A stretch of 64,000 nucleotides of DNA from Cordia subcordata (lineage: Eukaryota > Streptophyta > Magnoliopsida > Boraginales > Cordiaceae): NCBI GenBank assembly GCA_028554755.1, contig JAPTOF010000025.1:5443501-5507500 (forward strand), in the 5' to 3' direction. The notes beneath the pieces are model-generated. The model saw only the letters and a program-made list of their open reading frames with translations. It ran no database searches and had not been told where the DNA came from. Positions 47,632-60,156 of this stretch are shown piece after piece (positions within the stretch are counted from its first letter, which is position 1; every line of letters begins with the position of its first letter). A program made the position numbers and the translations under genes.

Positions 47632-48625
47632 CTTCGTGAGAGCTCTCAGCAAGATAATTGCTTGACCTAAAATAGAATCAGTATCACGATTAAGACACAT
47701 AGTTCACTTCTGGTGTGGCCATGAGGAGAATCTCATACATGCATAACCTTGCACGAAATAGATAAAATGCACATCGTATGGTAGTAAAGCAACAACATCC
47801 GGGAGTATTGCATTGAGCACTCCAAAAATGTTCAAAGATCTCATTTTTTCCCTAGAAGGATCAATAGTGTCAAATAACCCCCTGAAAATGCTTGTCTAAC
47901 AGCATAAAAATACTAATGCAGAAGAGACACACAAAGGTCATATGGATGTCTAATGACGAAGCTAAATGTTAGTTCTTCCACAAGCTCGAAGAAATTAGAC
48001 CAAATTGAGCTGCCTTGGTTATTTCCGCATACCAATTTGACAAAGGTTACAACTGTTAGGCGCGAAAAATGAAACCTTTAGTGCTTATTCAGGCACCCAA
48101 AAGGCCAAAACTATCTTTTCTGGAAGATGAAAAGCCAGTCTCTTAAAATTATAATCCTGTCACAACAGTAAAATTGTCACTAACAATCACGTCGCAATGA
48201 TAAACTTGCCAACAGCTTCGGGTGGTAAAAACAACTCCTTCAAGAAAATGCAAGTCAAGGCTGCACTCCAGATTGAGGCTGTTTCTTAAAACAACAATTT
48301 TTAGCTTCCTTATTCTATTGAACACTATTTCATTTCGATTCCAATCTCATTAATCACATTTTCTCTCCCCACCACTATTCCATTTTCAAAAAGAATGAAA
48401 ATGGCGAATGACCACCCCCAAAAATTCTTTCTTTTTTTTTTTTTTTTGAGTATTCATATATTTTAGTCCAAAAAAGTTTGTGGAATTATTCCACTGAACA
48501 AACCCATAGTTTCCTTAACCTATGCTCTATACATACACGTACGGATATCTCCAAAACAGAAAAATTAGATTTTCAAAGAAAAAAAAATAGAATTAATAAT
48601 CAAACAATTGGACAAATATCTACTC

Positions 48626-48665
<40 letters not shown>

Positions 48666-48830
48666 GAGAGGGGGATACGAAGATTGTACCTAGTGGATGT
48701 AGGTGACGGCGGCGCGATCCAACACACAGACTTCGACGAGAAGAGTCAAAAGATCCCGGGAGGGGATTTGATTTGAGGAAGCAAGAACGACGCCGTTTAT
48801 GTTGTCTTAAGGGGTTAGGTTTCCCGTGGA
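47632..48830 (-). promoter_or_regulatory. RS31-like 5'UTR with leader intron and promoter
   Basis: A short untranslated piece (47,632-47,666) precedes the ATG and follows an acceptor TATTTTAG. A first untranslated exon ends at 48,690 (CACTAG|GTACAATC) and extends to about 48,790. The leader intron of about 1 kb contains a (CA)n microsatellite (48,630-48,658). Upstream, about 48,834-48,870, lie TGGGCTTGGG and GGGCCGGCCC words; TGGGCY-type site II elements are common in promoters of plant housekeeping and ribosome-related genes. Confidence 0.5.
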
Positions 48831-48834
48831 GTGG

Positions 48835-49690
48835 GTTGGGCTTGGGTTATAATTCTCGGGCCGGCCCGTCGACACAATTATATTCCGTGCTTTATGCAGC
48901 AAGGATACCACACTCCACAGATCAACTGGTATATACACTATTATAAGTTAAATCTGTGCAATAGACAAGGTGTCAAAATCAATTTTTTTTTAAATCAAGA
49001 TTTATTCGTAACAATATTTTCATAAGATTGTGTATTGATCAATTAATTGTACGCCAAATGATATACTCGTTATAATTTTAAAAAAACTTTTGGAACGTTG
49101 TGGTGAATAAGTGACACACTTAGTGAAATATGCAAATTGAAGAACAATGCATTTATTTTTTGAAACTACAAAAAATAAAAATGTGTTGTGGTATATGTAG
49201 ATATCAAATAAATATTAAATTGAATAGTAGGAGAGAAGACAAAAACACTAACAGACTATTCTGTTCATTTGGAAATCCAATTTATTGTGTTTGAAAACAC
49301 CATATTAAATTTTAGAATTTATTTGCAATTCAAGATTTGTAAATTTAGAATTTGCAAACTTTGTCCAAATCTTAGTCCAAGAGGTAGAATTCGCAATTTT
49401 ATGAAATCCAAATCTATGCAATATATATTCACTGGACGAAAGTAATCCTTTTAAAAATATAATATATCACAGGACTATTTTTAATACTTTTCTCTACCAA
49501 CAAAACAAAACAAAACAAATGTAGTATGACCTTATTTGAAATCAGGGGTGTCACTATTTAATTACTAATAAATTATTTATAGGAAAACAACAAAGTATTC
49601 AATTTATGTTCAAATAAAAAACTTATTTATGTCTAAAAAAATTGAAATCAATTTTGATCCAGCAACGTGAAATTAGTAAGTTATAGTGGA
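48835..49690. other. AT-rich intergenic DNA
   Basis: No gene or clear element is seen. Confidence 0.5.
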
Positions 49691-49699
49691 TTGATTGAT

Positions 49700-50550
49700 T
49701 TGGTCAATACTCAAAGATTGAACAACTCACAGTAGGTTTGTGAATAATTTTGGCAAATCAAATCTGACAAATTTAGGTAATTCAATTGAGACAATGGTTT
49801 GACAATGGGACGCTCGCTCCGCACGAGTGAACCAATGGTTGATGTCGTGGTTTACTTCTTGAGCCACAATCACCAGGGGCCACATTAGAGTGGTTATGCC
49901 ATCGCTCATCCTTTGGTGCATTTGGCTTGAACGTAGCCATGTCAAGCATAAAGCGGCATGTTTTTGTTATGGCAAGAATTGTTTGGCGTGTTCATAAATG
50001 GGTTTGCCAATTGATGCAACTGGGGCTCCTTACAGCTAGCCAGTGACGAGGAGATGGGGACTTGAGTGCTTATTTTCAAACTAATGTTCAACAGAGACCA
50101 AGTAAAATTAATATTAATGGAAGCGTCAAAGTGCCTCGTATGTATGACGAAGAAGGCTTCATTATGTGAGACAATGAACCTGAAGTCATCTGTTGCTTCT
50201 GTAAGGTGCTGGGTGTGCAAACAGTGGTGATGGCAGAATTGAAAGCATTGACCATGGGGCTGCGTATCTGCATAGAACGAGGTTTAGACAATGGGGTTAA
50301 TCTTATACGATGGGTGCCGCATACGTAGGATTTGTGTCATGAAGTATGTATGGCTATGCAGTTTATGAAGCAAGCTAGAGCCATGATGATTGCTCACGTC
50401 TATGGAGAGGGTAATAAACTTGATGATTTCTTGGCTAATTTAGGCGTTGATGTCAAGGGACTAACCATCTTTGAAGGTTCTGGAGGTTCTGCATTGCTGC
50501 GAGGAATGGTGATCTGCAAGAAAAAGGGCTTACCTAATCTTAAAGACTAG
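49700..50550 (+). pseudogene. Non-LTR retrotransposon RNase H-like relic
   Basis: Reading on plus through stops: a CIWLERSHVKHK-like stretch (about 49,918-49,960), ININGSVKVP (about 50,109) resembling the first Asp region of plant RVT_3 RNase H, then VVMAELKALTMGLRICIERG (50,227) with the conserved AELxAL, and AHVYGEGNKLDDFLANLG (about 50,393) matching the ...RExNxxAD.LA..G end. Several stops interrupt it and catalytic Asp residues are altered. It is a dead relic, probably of a LINE, distinct from that at 43.9 kb. Confidence 0.6.
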
Positions 50551-51739
50551 CTTAAAGTGTAGGTTTAGGGTCTATGGTTTTCTATAAAAGTAGCAAGTAT
50601 TATCTTATTTGTTTATTGTGTTCTACGCTGTAAAGGTAGTAGTACTATCTTATTTATTTTTTTTGCATGCATTGCATTTTACATTTTTGTGGGAAGGTTG
50701 GCACGTCAATCTTCCACGTATAGGAGTAGAATAGGGGGTAAGGCCTAGCCCCTCCTCTACTTGTACTTGTTCTTTGAATTTTAACTGTTAGCAGATAGTG
50801 ACTTGATTAGCTGATTAAGAAAATTATGTTCGGTAAAAGTAACTGTTAGGTTAGCTGGTAGACGTAAAATTACGTAAAAAGACATAGGTATCACTTTATT
50901 TTTATTACTATTTTTATGATTATTATAATTATTATTGATCATAATATTGAAATAAGATGATACATTTATAATTAAATATATATCATGACAATAATAATTT
51001 ACTATTAAGCATTATAAAAATGGTTTCTTAATAAATTATTTTTATCAAGATGACAAAAAAATTATTTTTAGTAGATACAAAGGTTCTTTTGGTTTAAAAG
51101 AATACAAAAATAAATAGATAAATTATTTGCATTAAAAAAGTTTATGCAGGATAAAGTATACAAAAGTTTATGCAGGATAAATATGATTGAAAGAAAATAA
51201 GGACAAGATAAGATTGAGAGTAAAAAGAGGTAAGATTAAGAAAGAAATATGAAACGTTGTTTTACATTTTGAAACGTTAATACATATAACGTTTGAAAAA
51301 CACTACTTCAAATACTAAATGCTTCTTAAAACTCTCCTTGAAATGCTCTTTTAACAATGTTAATTAGATAAAATAGGGTTTTTGATTCAACTAAAACACT
51401 AAACACTACTCCTAACATTGGGATAATCTAGGAGAAAAACGATGGATCTTGAAGGATGATGCATATTTTAACTTAGATTTATCAATGTCTTAAAGGAATG
51501 TAGTGGAGAATTTTATGTGTACAGAGAGGGTAATCAAGCTATTGATTGTTTGGCTAGAGAAATGTTCAAGAAGAGGGTTAGAAATCATTCAATCCCCTAA
51601 AGAAGTTCCTTCTTTGAGGAGCATCATTAGATTAGATGTTCTAGGGTTGCCTATTTTGTAAGGGATGAAGAGGTGAAAGCTTAAACCATGTTAGGGATTA
51701 AGGTTTGGAAGGAAAAAAAATTAATTTTGCGAAAATAAT
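50551..51739. other. AT-rich intergenic DNA
   Basis: No gene is supported. Confidence 0.5.
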
Positions 51740-52035
51740 AAGTGGATGAGGTGTTTGATTATAAACAAAACTGAGTTTTGAGAGGCCGAAAGCGAAATTT
51801 TGATAAAATATCACTTATGCAGTTTTTACTGAAATTGCATTTTATAAACAACATGTATACATATATATATATATATATTATTAATTACAGCAATTACAAC
51901 ATATTCATTTTATGATTAAAGATTAAACATATTATTGAAACAAAATTAAAATAAAATTCTTTAAAAATTAAAAATAACAATAAAAATAAAAAACTAAAAC
52001 TAAAAATTTAAAATTTAAAAATTAAAGAAAAAAAT
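51740..52035. repeat. AT-rich repeat, homologous to 9,655-10,085
   Basis: It shares the words GAGTTTTGAGAG, TTTTATAAACAACA and CAATTACAACATAT in order with the copy beside MAK16. Between them a (TA)n run is expanded here (51,862-51,880). No coding capacity. Confidence 0.55.
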
Positions 52036-52250
52036 TTAACAAAACATGTAGAGAAATAAGGAGAAGAAATTGAGAGGGCTTCTTCTTTATTTGTCCAACC
52101 CAATAAAAATTAGCTTCAAATTTAATAATTTGAAAATAACCTAATTCAAAGCAAAAAAAATAATTAAGGAGGACATCCAAAAACACCTGTCGTACTCGTC
52201 CGAGAATTTAAAAGTCAAAAGTCTTTTGATCGAGAATCTTATAAAACCCA

Positions 52251-52281
<31 letters not shown>

Positions 52282-52398
52282 GCAGTTAAAAGTTTTCACT
52301 TTAGCCGCCAACATATCTTAAAAGCCTTCCAAACCAACATAACTCACACAATTACCTGTCCGAGTGGACCCCACTTAAATGCTACTCCAAATGAGCAA
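52036..52398. other. Noncoding DNA with (CT)n run
   Basis: A CT microsatellite lies at 52,249-52,270. Nothing else is recognised. Confidence 0.5.
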
Positions 52399-52815
52399 GA
52401 GAGCCTGTTTGGCTAAACTTATGACTAGCTTATAAGCTCAAAAGGAGAATTTATATGTCTATAACAACGTAGCTTATAAGCATTGTTCAGGGCTTATAAG
52501 CTGGAGCAGAACAACGCCAATCTATTAGCTTTTTTTAAAAGCCTTATAAGTTCAGTGATCAAACTAATAAAAGGACCAAATTCCCCTTAAAAAAAGTATT
52601 ACATTAGTTAATAATGTTTTTTTTAATTATTTTAATTATTATTTTTATTTATAAGAAATAATTTATCAAATATATCAATATTTTATGAACACATATTATC
52701 TAAATATATTTATACTTATTTATATCTTGTTTATATATAACTTTTTGTTTATAAGCATAGGCTGCTCATAGCTGCTTATAAACGTCTAAAAATAAGCTTA
52801 GGCAAACTGGCGCTC
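52399..52815. mobile_element. MITE with GCCTGTTTGGC-type ends
   Basis: The left end AGCCTGTTTGGCTAAACTTAT and the right end AAGCTTAGGCAAACTGGC are imperfect inverted repeats with GCTTATAAGC words just inside each. It is AT-rich and noncoding. I could not settle the target duplication. It shares end motifs with 63,175-63,282. Confidence 0.55.
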
Positions 52816-53483
52816 AAGTCTACTTGTCTTCTCAAGTTATCCATACCGTAAGATTACATGGCCGTCTAGGCATAAACTTTGAGTCCACCCAAAGGGATTG
52901 GGATTCCATTTGAGTGGGTTTTTTTTTTTTTTTTCTTTCTTTCTTTCTTTTTTCTTTTTAACTAACTTTGTACTTTCTAAATATATATATATGTATATAT
53001 CTTCCAAAATCTACCATTTCAGGTGAATCATCATTGGCCAATCATAATTACCAGGGTCCTAGTTTTACTTGTTTCCTTTATTGGTCAATAAAACTTGCAT
53101 GGTTTGATTGGTTTTTGTTGTTTGTTCTTTTTGTACTAAATGACTTATGCACCATGTTTGGTCTCCAGAAAGTTATCATACTTTTTCCTATGTGTCTGAT
53201 AAGTATTTTGATTTGGATGCTGGATTTGCTTTACCCTTTTTGCCTATTGCACTTTTTGTGTGTACTTTCTTTGTCATTGCACTTCAGGGGTACATCTGAT
53301 GTTCTGAATCACAAAACTTCATAGTTCTTGATGAATCTTCATATGGGAATCTAGTAATTTTTTGATCTTTTTTTTTAAAAAATTTTTTGATCTTTTTTTT
53401 TTTTGGGGATCTTATGTTCATAAACTATTTCAACTTGTTTCTTTGTGGGAATTGGAGTTGGAAGTGATAGGAGGCTTTTTAGG
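52816..53483 (+). other. Probable promoter and leader of the RING-H2 gene
   Basis: It contains T-rich and (TA)n tracts (52,920-53,000) and several possible AG acceptors, for example CATTTCAG at about 53,022. Transcription start and any leader intron cannot be decided. No coding exon upstream of 53,484 is convincing. Confidence 0.35.
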
Positions 53484-55596
53484 ATGTTAGGCTCAGGTGT
53501 GAATCTGGTTACCACAATAATAGGATTTGGGATGAGTGCTACTTTCATTGTGTTTGTGTGCACTAGACTCATTTGTAGGAGGGTCCGAAGTATGGATACA
53601 GGGCACATTTTCGAGCTTGACCCGAGGATGGATTTTGAATTGGTATTGTCTTTCTTGTTCTTCATTTGTGTTATCCAACTACACTTTTCATTCTATCATT
53701 AGGTTCGATCGATACAATGATTTTACTTGATTTCGCTAACTTTTGTTAGTTCAGCTTATTGTTCAGTTATCGCAAAGCAGTTCGTTGTTGAGTGTTTAGT
53801 TTTGTTGAATGAAGGATCAATCTGCTTGTTATTCATCACTTCAATCTGTCAATGCAAATGTTTAGTGTAACTAGTCCTCTTCTGTTAGTTGAAGATATAT
53901 TTTTAAGCTTCATTGAACGATAGGAGTAGAGTCAATGATTCTAGACATGCCATTTTTCATTCTTTTAATGTTCTTATCTTTGCCATGTATGTTTATAAGT
54001 TTGATTGGGAAAGTTGTTATTTGATTGAATTTGGTATTAATGCAGAAGAGAGTACTATAATTTGGATGAAAAGCAAGACCAACCAACTCATTCTAATGAA
54101 ACCTGAAACCATTATAACAAAGCATAAAAAATATGGACCGTTATCATATATTTGACACCATTTATATCTTAGCTTTACGGAAAAGCCTTTCGATTGCATT
54201 GTTCATCAATCTTTCTTAGCAGCAACTCTAAGCATAGATTTTTGGTATGTGGCCTTCAGTGTAAATCAAATCTTGTATGCACCTCCATTAATCTACTTAG
54301 AGACTGCATAATACAAGGAGCTGAATTTATTATTGATTTACCTTTGTTGCAGAGATTGTAAGAAAAATATCAAAATGCTTAATTTGCTACTCTACAAGCT
54401 TTCTGCATGATGTGTCTTTTATGCAGCGTTGCTGAATCATTCTTTTCATCTATATTAGTGTCTGTTATTGAGGTAACTACGGTTAAAACCTCAAGCTTTT
54501 CATACCATCTTGCAGCCAGAGTATCAGAGTAATGGCCTTGAACCAATGGTAGTAGCTGCAATCCCCATGATGAAGTTCAACCATGACACTTTTAGTACCA
54601 TGAAAGATGCAGAGTAAGTGTAAGATATAAATTCATGTATCCCCAATGGCCCACTACCAGGTGCACCCAACATTAGAACAACTCTGTTTGTGTTTTGAAT
54701 TACTATTTGGGGAAATGGAGCCTAAGGTTGGCTACAGTTGGCTTGAGTTGAGTGTATCCAGTCATTTTAACATTTGTCCAGGGTAAACAATGTACCCAGT
54801 GAAATATAAGAATGCAAGAAATCAATTTTCTTTGCGTATTCAATCACCAACGGTATTATTTGCAGATTGTTGACAATTACTACTATTTGGGGAAATGGAA
54901 CCTATGGTCAGGTTGAGTTGCATGTATTCAGTCCCTTAACCTTTGTCTAGAACCTAAAACAATATAGCTGCTGAAATATAGAAATTCTAAAACAATATAC
55001 TTGCTGAAATATAAAAAATGCAAGAAAGCTGAAATATGAGAAAGCAAGAAATTGGTTTTCTTAGTGTATTCAATCCTTTTTCCTGAAAAATTAGTGAATT
55101 GCCTCATCAAGCTGCTTTTCAAATTGCAACAAACTCAAAAGATTTAGCGATATCTCAAGCATTGCAATTCCTTTAAATTTCGCAAGAAAAATTGGCAATG
55201 AAAGTAATCTATTATTCTTTTGCCACTAATTAAGATCAGAATTGCAGGTGTGTAATATGCTTGGGGGAATATCAAGAGAAAGAAGTTTTGAGAATCATGC
55301 CCAAATGTGGGCATAGTTTTCATCTCTCTTGCATTGATGCATGGTTAAGGAGACAATCCACCTGTCCAGTGTGCCGTCTTCCAGTGCAAGACGCCTTGGA
55401 AATTGAACGCGCACAGGCCGCAACCCTTGGCAATGAGGCCCTATCTTTTGATAGCTCAGGCATTTCAGTCGAACATTCTCAGTTTTGGGTACTACCTTCT
55501 GTTGGAGGTTCAGATGGTATGAGAAGTAATCAAGTCCCTGCTGATTCTGTTGCTATAAATGTGGGCGTCTCAGGACTCGCACCATCAAGGTCATGA
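53484..55596 (+). CDS. ATL-type RING-H2 E3 ubiquitin ligase (ATL58/59-like), three exons
   Basis: Joining 53484-53642, 54516-54613 and 55248-55596 gives 201 residues with matching phases and GT-AG introns. A membrane segment, LVTTIIGFGMSATFIVFVC, lies at residues about 8-26, followed by basic residues (ICRRVR). The GLEP motif (GLEPMVVAAIPMMKF) that defines ATL proteins is encoded in exon 2. The RING-H2 domain has all eight ligands: C87, C90, C106, H108, H111, C114, C125, C128, with W118 and a Pro after C125. ATL proteins are membrane-bound ubiquitin ligases. The tail after the RING is low in recognisable features. The ATG at 53,484 is the first in frame before the membrane segment. The usual ATL single-exon form is replaced here by two introns, as in the ATL58/59 group from memory. 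Confidence 0.9.
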
Positions 55597-57109
55597 CAGA
55601 TAACATGAGTTTCCACTCAATTTTTCCTTCTTGCTCGGGATATTCCAGAAGCAGCACCGGCAAGGTCATAATAGGTTAATCAATTATCATACACTATTTC
55701 CTCACCTTCTTATCTTCTTTCTTGCAGTACTTCAAATAATATTAATATAGTTGAACTTCATTGGACATTGACACTGCAATTTGAATGGATGGAATTCGAG
55801 CCACAGAAATTCATTGATATTGGAAATTGTAGACCTCATGTTTGTACATAAATTTAGCATAGAGAAGCTAGGTGCTTGAAGCTTTGTAATGAAGTCCTCA
55901 TAACTAGGTTCATTTTTTTTTGGACATGTTATTTAAGCACATATATTTGGCATCTGATGTACAGAAGTCTAAGCTCTCCACCGAGGTCATGAATTTTATG
56001 GCGAATATAGTTGGATTCACAGACGACTCTATACTTCTAGTTCAAAATACAATATAAGAAGCTATCTATATTTATCTTGATTTTTCATAGAGATACTAAA
56101 GACATTTTTGCTTGAGTTGGACAACTTATCTAGCAGAGAAGTGTGAATGCCTTTGCCATTTCTACACTTGTGATCAAGAAGGATTTGGATGAAATTCTCC
56201 GACTCTCAGGTGTTTTTTTTTTTTTCTTCCCTTGAAACTTCTCTGAGATGTCCCTGGAGCAAAAGATTTGTACAAGAATCTTCCTATAGTCGAAAGCTGA
56301 AGCTGAATACTATCTCAAGCATCTTCGTTCCCGTAATTTAACACAGGCGTGATGCTCAAGCCAAGGCCCTGAAAGGGTCACCATTTAAATACCGCATTTA
56401 GAACTCCATTTACTAATTCATGACTCCCGGGTCCCTAAGGTTCGTATCTTAGAGAGCTTCCCTTGATTTGGTAGAGCGGAGAGGACTCTCATGGGGATGT
56501 AATCCATGTCTTTAGCCTTAAGTTAGGTATTCTCGTATTGGGTGAATCAAAGCATTAAATAGTGATGAACTCTTATATGATTCAAAGAAATCAAAGGTCT
56601 CTTTCCATGATTTCATTTATATTGAATCTCTTATTACATAAACGATTGAGACCTCACAGCGCTTGCTAACTAATTGCTTACTTGAAGCGATTGGTCTTGA
56701 ATACAATTAATGATGACCACAACCGCTGGCCTCTTGTTAAATAAATACTCCAATCATAGGTCTGCTTTTTCACTTTAATTATGTTAAATAAGACGCGGTT
56801 AATGATTTTCTTCGTGTATCATGCTGCCTTCTACTTTGTTCTTGCATCTATTTAGCCGTGGTTGTTACAACTTCATGGTTCAAAAGAACCAAAAGAGACA
56901 AAGATGCGTGTATTCTTCTTGACCATCATGCAAGATTTTGGAAAAACCCCCATCAATAATTGTGGTTCTTTGTATTTATCTTCATAGTGAAGTTAGAAGT
57001 TTGACTGTATACGAAGTCTTATCATACAATATCCTTCATCCATCAAGTGATAGAGTCCATTACAAGAGCAATCCTATTCGTGTAGTACACACGTTAGGCA
57101 AATACGTAC
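55597..57109. other. 3'UTR of the RING-H2 gene and intergenic DNA
   Basis: The first several hundred bases probably include the 3' untranslated region. No further gene is seen. Confidence 0.45.
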
Positions 57110-57360
57110 TTTAGTTAGGGTCGTTTAGATTAGCTTTTATTCATAAGTATTTTTTCTAATAATTTTTGAAAGAAGTACTTATTTTTCAGAAGCTAAAAAT
57201 TTTTTGCTTTTAGAAAAAGTTGTATTTGAACTCTTGTCACAATTTTAACTTTTTCAAAAGTCAAGTTATTGTAAAAATAAAATACCTTTTTTTAAAACAA
57301 ATATTTTTTTCCATAAAAAAAGTCAATTCAGATAAACCACTAGTCCACATTTGAAATAGG
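57110..57360. repeat. MITE-like AT-rich repeat
   Basis: GTCGTTTAGATTAGCTTTTATT at the left and AAAAAAGTCAATTCAGATAAACCAC at the right look like decayed inverted ends, with AGTACTTATTTTTC-type words inside. It resembles the unit at 59,280-59,480. Confidence 0.35.
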
Positions 57361-57439
57361 AAAGATAACAATTGTAGAATAAGCTAATGTAGATTTAAGC
57401 ACCCCAAACACCCATTCCTCCCTCCCCTCTTCTTGTCTT

Positions 57440-57562
57440 TGAGCGGCCCGAAGCATGGACGATAGAGTGGCTTAGGATGTCTGCTAACTGATCGTCGGAT
57501 CATGTGTTCAAGATACTAAACCTTATAAAAAGTGCTATCCTGAATTTTTTTTTTTGTATATA
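57440..57562. repeat. Possible SINE-like fragment
   Basis: GTGGCTTAGGATG and GTGTTCAAGATAC sit about 35 bases apart, as weak A-box- and B-box-like words. A T-run follows at about 57,545. Both boxes deviate from the consensus, so this is tentative. Confidence 0.25.
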
Positions 57563-59164
57563 AAATATACATCAATTTCAATATTATTGCTTCTCTTATG
57601 TATTAGTGGGTTCGAAGAAAAGGAGGTGGGTTATCGTCTTTGGATGTTATATACTAACATTTAAAAAAATAAAATCATTAAGGCTAATTTTTTTTTTTTA
57701 AAAAAAAAAGTCATTAAGGTTAATGGATTATTTAAAATATAAATCAGTGAGTTATCTAAAATCTCAGATAGACTCGGCTATCTTAATCATTTTTAATGAT
57801 TTTAAATAATTATATCATCTAATTAAATAATTATCTTTAAAATGTAAATGCGCAATTGAACCTAATTTTTTGGTTGCCATTTTTATGTTTCATAATCTCG
57901 AAATCAGCTACAAAAATTTTTCCACAGGAATCAGCAATAGTAACCTTTCCCCGATAAATCTAATTAACCAATCAAATATTTAAATTAAATAACTAAACAA
58001 TAAAATTAAATCTTTTCCAATCAAAATTAAAGAAATTAATCCCTGTTCAGAAATTAATCCTTGTTCACATTTTTTTACTTGCATTTCTGTCTATTTCTAT
58101 ATTAGTCAAAGAGTGGGAATCTTTTTCTCAATGCATTGCTATAATATTTTAGAGATTGGATGATTTGAGGTTAAGAGTAAAACTGGTAGACATTTTTATT
58201 TTATCAAACATTAAATGACATTACAGATTGGATGATTTAAGTCACTTCTAATATTTGCATGGTGACATTTTTATGTTAAGGTGATATATAATAATAATAT
58301 TGCCTATGATACAAAATGTTAGTTGAAGATCAACTGTCTTTAAATATCTAAAAATCAGAATATAAATGGATGCAATAAAATTAAAGGTTTCTAATATAAA
58401 TTGCCATGATTTTTGAAAAATAGTCCAAAAAGTCTTTGTACTCAATGGTATTTTAATTGAGTTATTCTCGCTCCATATATGCATAGATTACAAAAAATGA
58501 ATTTGGTAGTTGCCTTTTTTAATACTCTAAAAATATATACTGTATAATTTAGCAGAAACAGATTCACTACATTGATTCTCTAAAAAACTGACGGCTCTCT
58601 TACAACTACCACATATACCTTATTACTTCAATATACAAAAGACTAAAATGTTCTTTTTTTGTTTTTTTATTGAAAAGGAAAATACTAATTTATATATTGA
58701 AAAGGAAAAGACTAATCTATTAAATTAAAAAAATGGTCAATAAATTATAGAAATGAATCCATCTACATCATCCACAATTTTTCTTTCTAAAATTATTAGA
58801 TTTTACAAAACTCTAAAAGTTGTAATCAATGTTCAAAATTTAACATAATAAAATATATTTATCTTTCATCACTCATATTGATCGTCAAAATTGATCATTA
58901 ATAATAATAAAAACATGAAAATGCCCATTTCTCCCATGTATATGTTGTTCATTTTTGTATTATATAATTTAATTATTTAACTACTATATTATTAAAGATA
59001 TGTATATTATTATTGTTATATTTTCTATAATATAATACAATTTTATGTAACTAATGATATATAATTTATTTGAAGCATTAGTCACATTAAACAACTAAAT
59101 TATTTTAATCAATTAAATTATATATGTTATATCCCGTGCATGGAATGGTTGTTAGACTAGATTG

Positions 59165-59195
<31 letters not shown>

Positions 59196-59279
59196 GCAAT
59201 ATCCTATTAGCTCAAAATATTATTTTAACTTTCACCCTTTAAACGCCAAGTTTCAATTTGCTTCCTTAACAGAATTTAA
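57563..59279. other. AT-rich intergenic DNA
   Basis: No gene is seen. A (TG)n(TA)n run lies at about 59,163-59,196. Confidence 0.5.
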
Positions 59280-59480
59280 GACTCGTTTGGATTAATTCTT
59301 TTAAAAGTATTTATGCTAACTCTTAAAAATATTTTTTTTTAGAAAATAAAATAATTTAAAAAAAAGTTAAAATTAAAAATCTTTTTAAAATTTTAACTTT
59401 TTTTAAAAGAAAATCTAATTGAAGTACTTATTAAAAAATATATATTTTTTCCATAAGAAACAACCCAAACAAAGCACTTC
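59280..59480. repeat. MITE-like element with GTTTGG/CCAAAC ends
   Basis: GACTCGTTTGGATTAATTC at the left and CATAAGAAACAACCCAAAC at the right form imperfect inverted ends around an extremely A/T-rich body. The target duplication is unclear. Confidence 0.45.
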
Positions 59481-59639
59481 ATTGTTCCCCAAGATATTAA
59501 AAGAAAAACAGAAAAAAGGAAAAAAAAAGTTGTGTATACAAATCCCTTACCGTGTAAGAATTGGGGAAAACAGCTACACCGTCGTGAAACGCTCCACCCA
59601 CGCCGTAAGTAGGTGTTAGGAACTGAAGAAGCAATTGTA

Positions 59640-59641
59640 AG

Positions 59642-59687
<46 letters not shown>

Positions 59688-59733
59688 TTAGAGAGAGAGA
59701 GAGACGTATATATATAGAGAGAGAGAGAGTTGT
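59640..59733. repeat. Compound microsatellite (CA)n(TA)n(GA)n(TA)n(GA)n in a 5' leader
   Basis: Five dinucleotide runs in succession end about ten bases before the ATG at 59,743. Confidence 0.95.
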
Positions 59734-59742
59734 ATAGAGAAG

Positions 59743-60042
59743 ATGGGGTCAGAGGCAGCAGCGACTACAGAGTTGATAGCAGCTCTAGAGAAAGCCACTT
59801 TAATGGCGAAGCAGCTCCCAAACACAACCCAACCTTCCCATGTCTATCAAATCTACGCCACCCTCCATGCCACCCATCACCGCCTCACCATGTTTTTAGC
59901 CCGCCAACTAAACCCCACTTTCCCACAACCCTCAATCGACGCTTACGAGCCCATGCATGTTGGCGACAACGATGAAGACGAAATTCAGCAGAATAAAAGA
60001 CCCAAGAGGCCGCCCTTGCCGTCGTCTACCGCCACCGCCTAG
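59743..60042 (+). CDS. Small plant protein of unknown function, C-terminally truncated by a stop
   Basis: The ATG at 59,743 opens 99 codons. A helical N-terminal part (ELIAALEKATLMAKQLP, then YQIYATLHATHHRLTMFLA) is followed by an acidic stretch (GDNDEDEIQQ) and a basic QNKRPKRPPLPSS segment. A TAG at 60,040 ends it. The same frame then stays open for another 37 codons to a TAA at 60,154 and ends LSSLDLIYGFRV. From memory, a small plant-specific family joins a similar QNKRPKRP segment to a C-terminal LDLI(Y/F)QF; if that is right, the TAG is a nonsense mutation and the protein should have about 136 residues. No introns are needed. I cannot give a function. Confidence 0.65.
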   Translation: MGSEAAATTELIAALEKATLMAKQLPNTTQPSHVYQIYATLHATHHRLTMFLARQLNPTFPQPSIDAYEPMHVGDNDEDEIQQNKRPKRPPLPSSTATA

Positions 60043-60156
60043 CGGGCTAGGAGCTCCGAGGATGTGGCGGTGCGCGGCGATTGCTTGCCCGGACTTGATC
60101 CTCCGGGTACTAACAAGTTGAGCTCTTTGGATCTTATTTATGGCTTTCGCGTTTAA

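Noticed and set aside
49942..50291. Minus-strand frames of 67-92 residues
   Set aside because: They are antisense to the plus-strand RNase H-like relic, which explains the sequence better.
53375..53665. 96-residue minus-strand frame over RING-H2 exon 1
   Set aside because: It is antisense to the membrane-segment exon and has no domain of its own.
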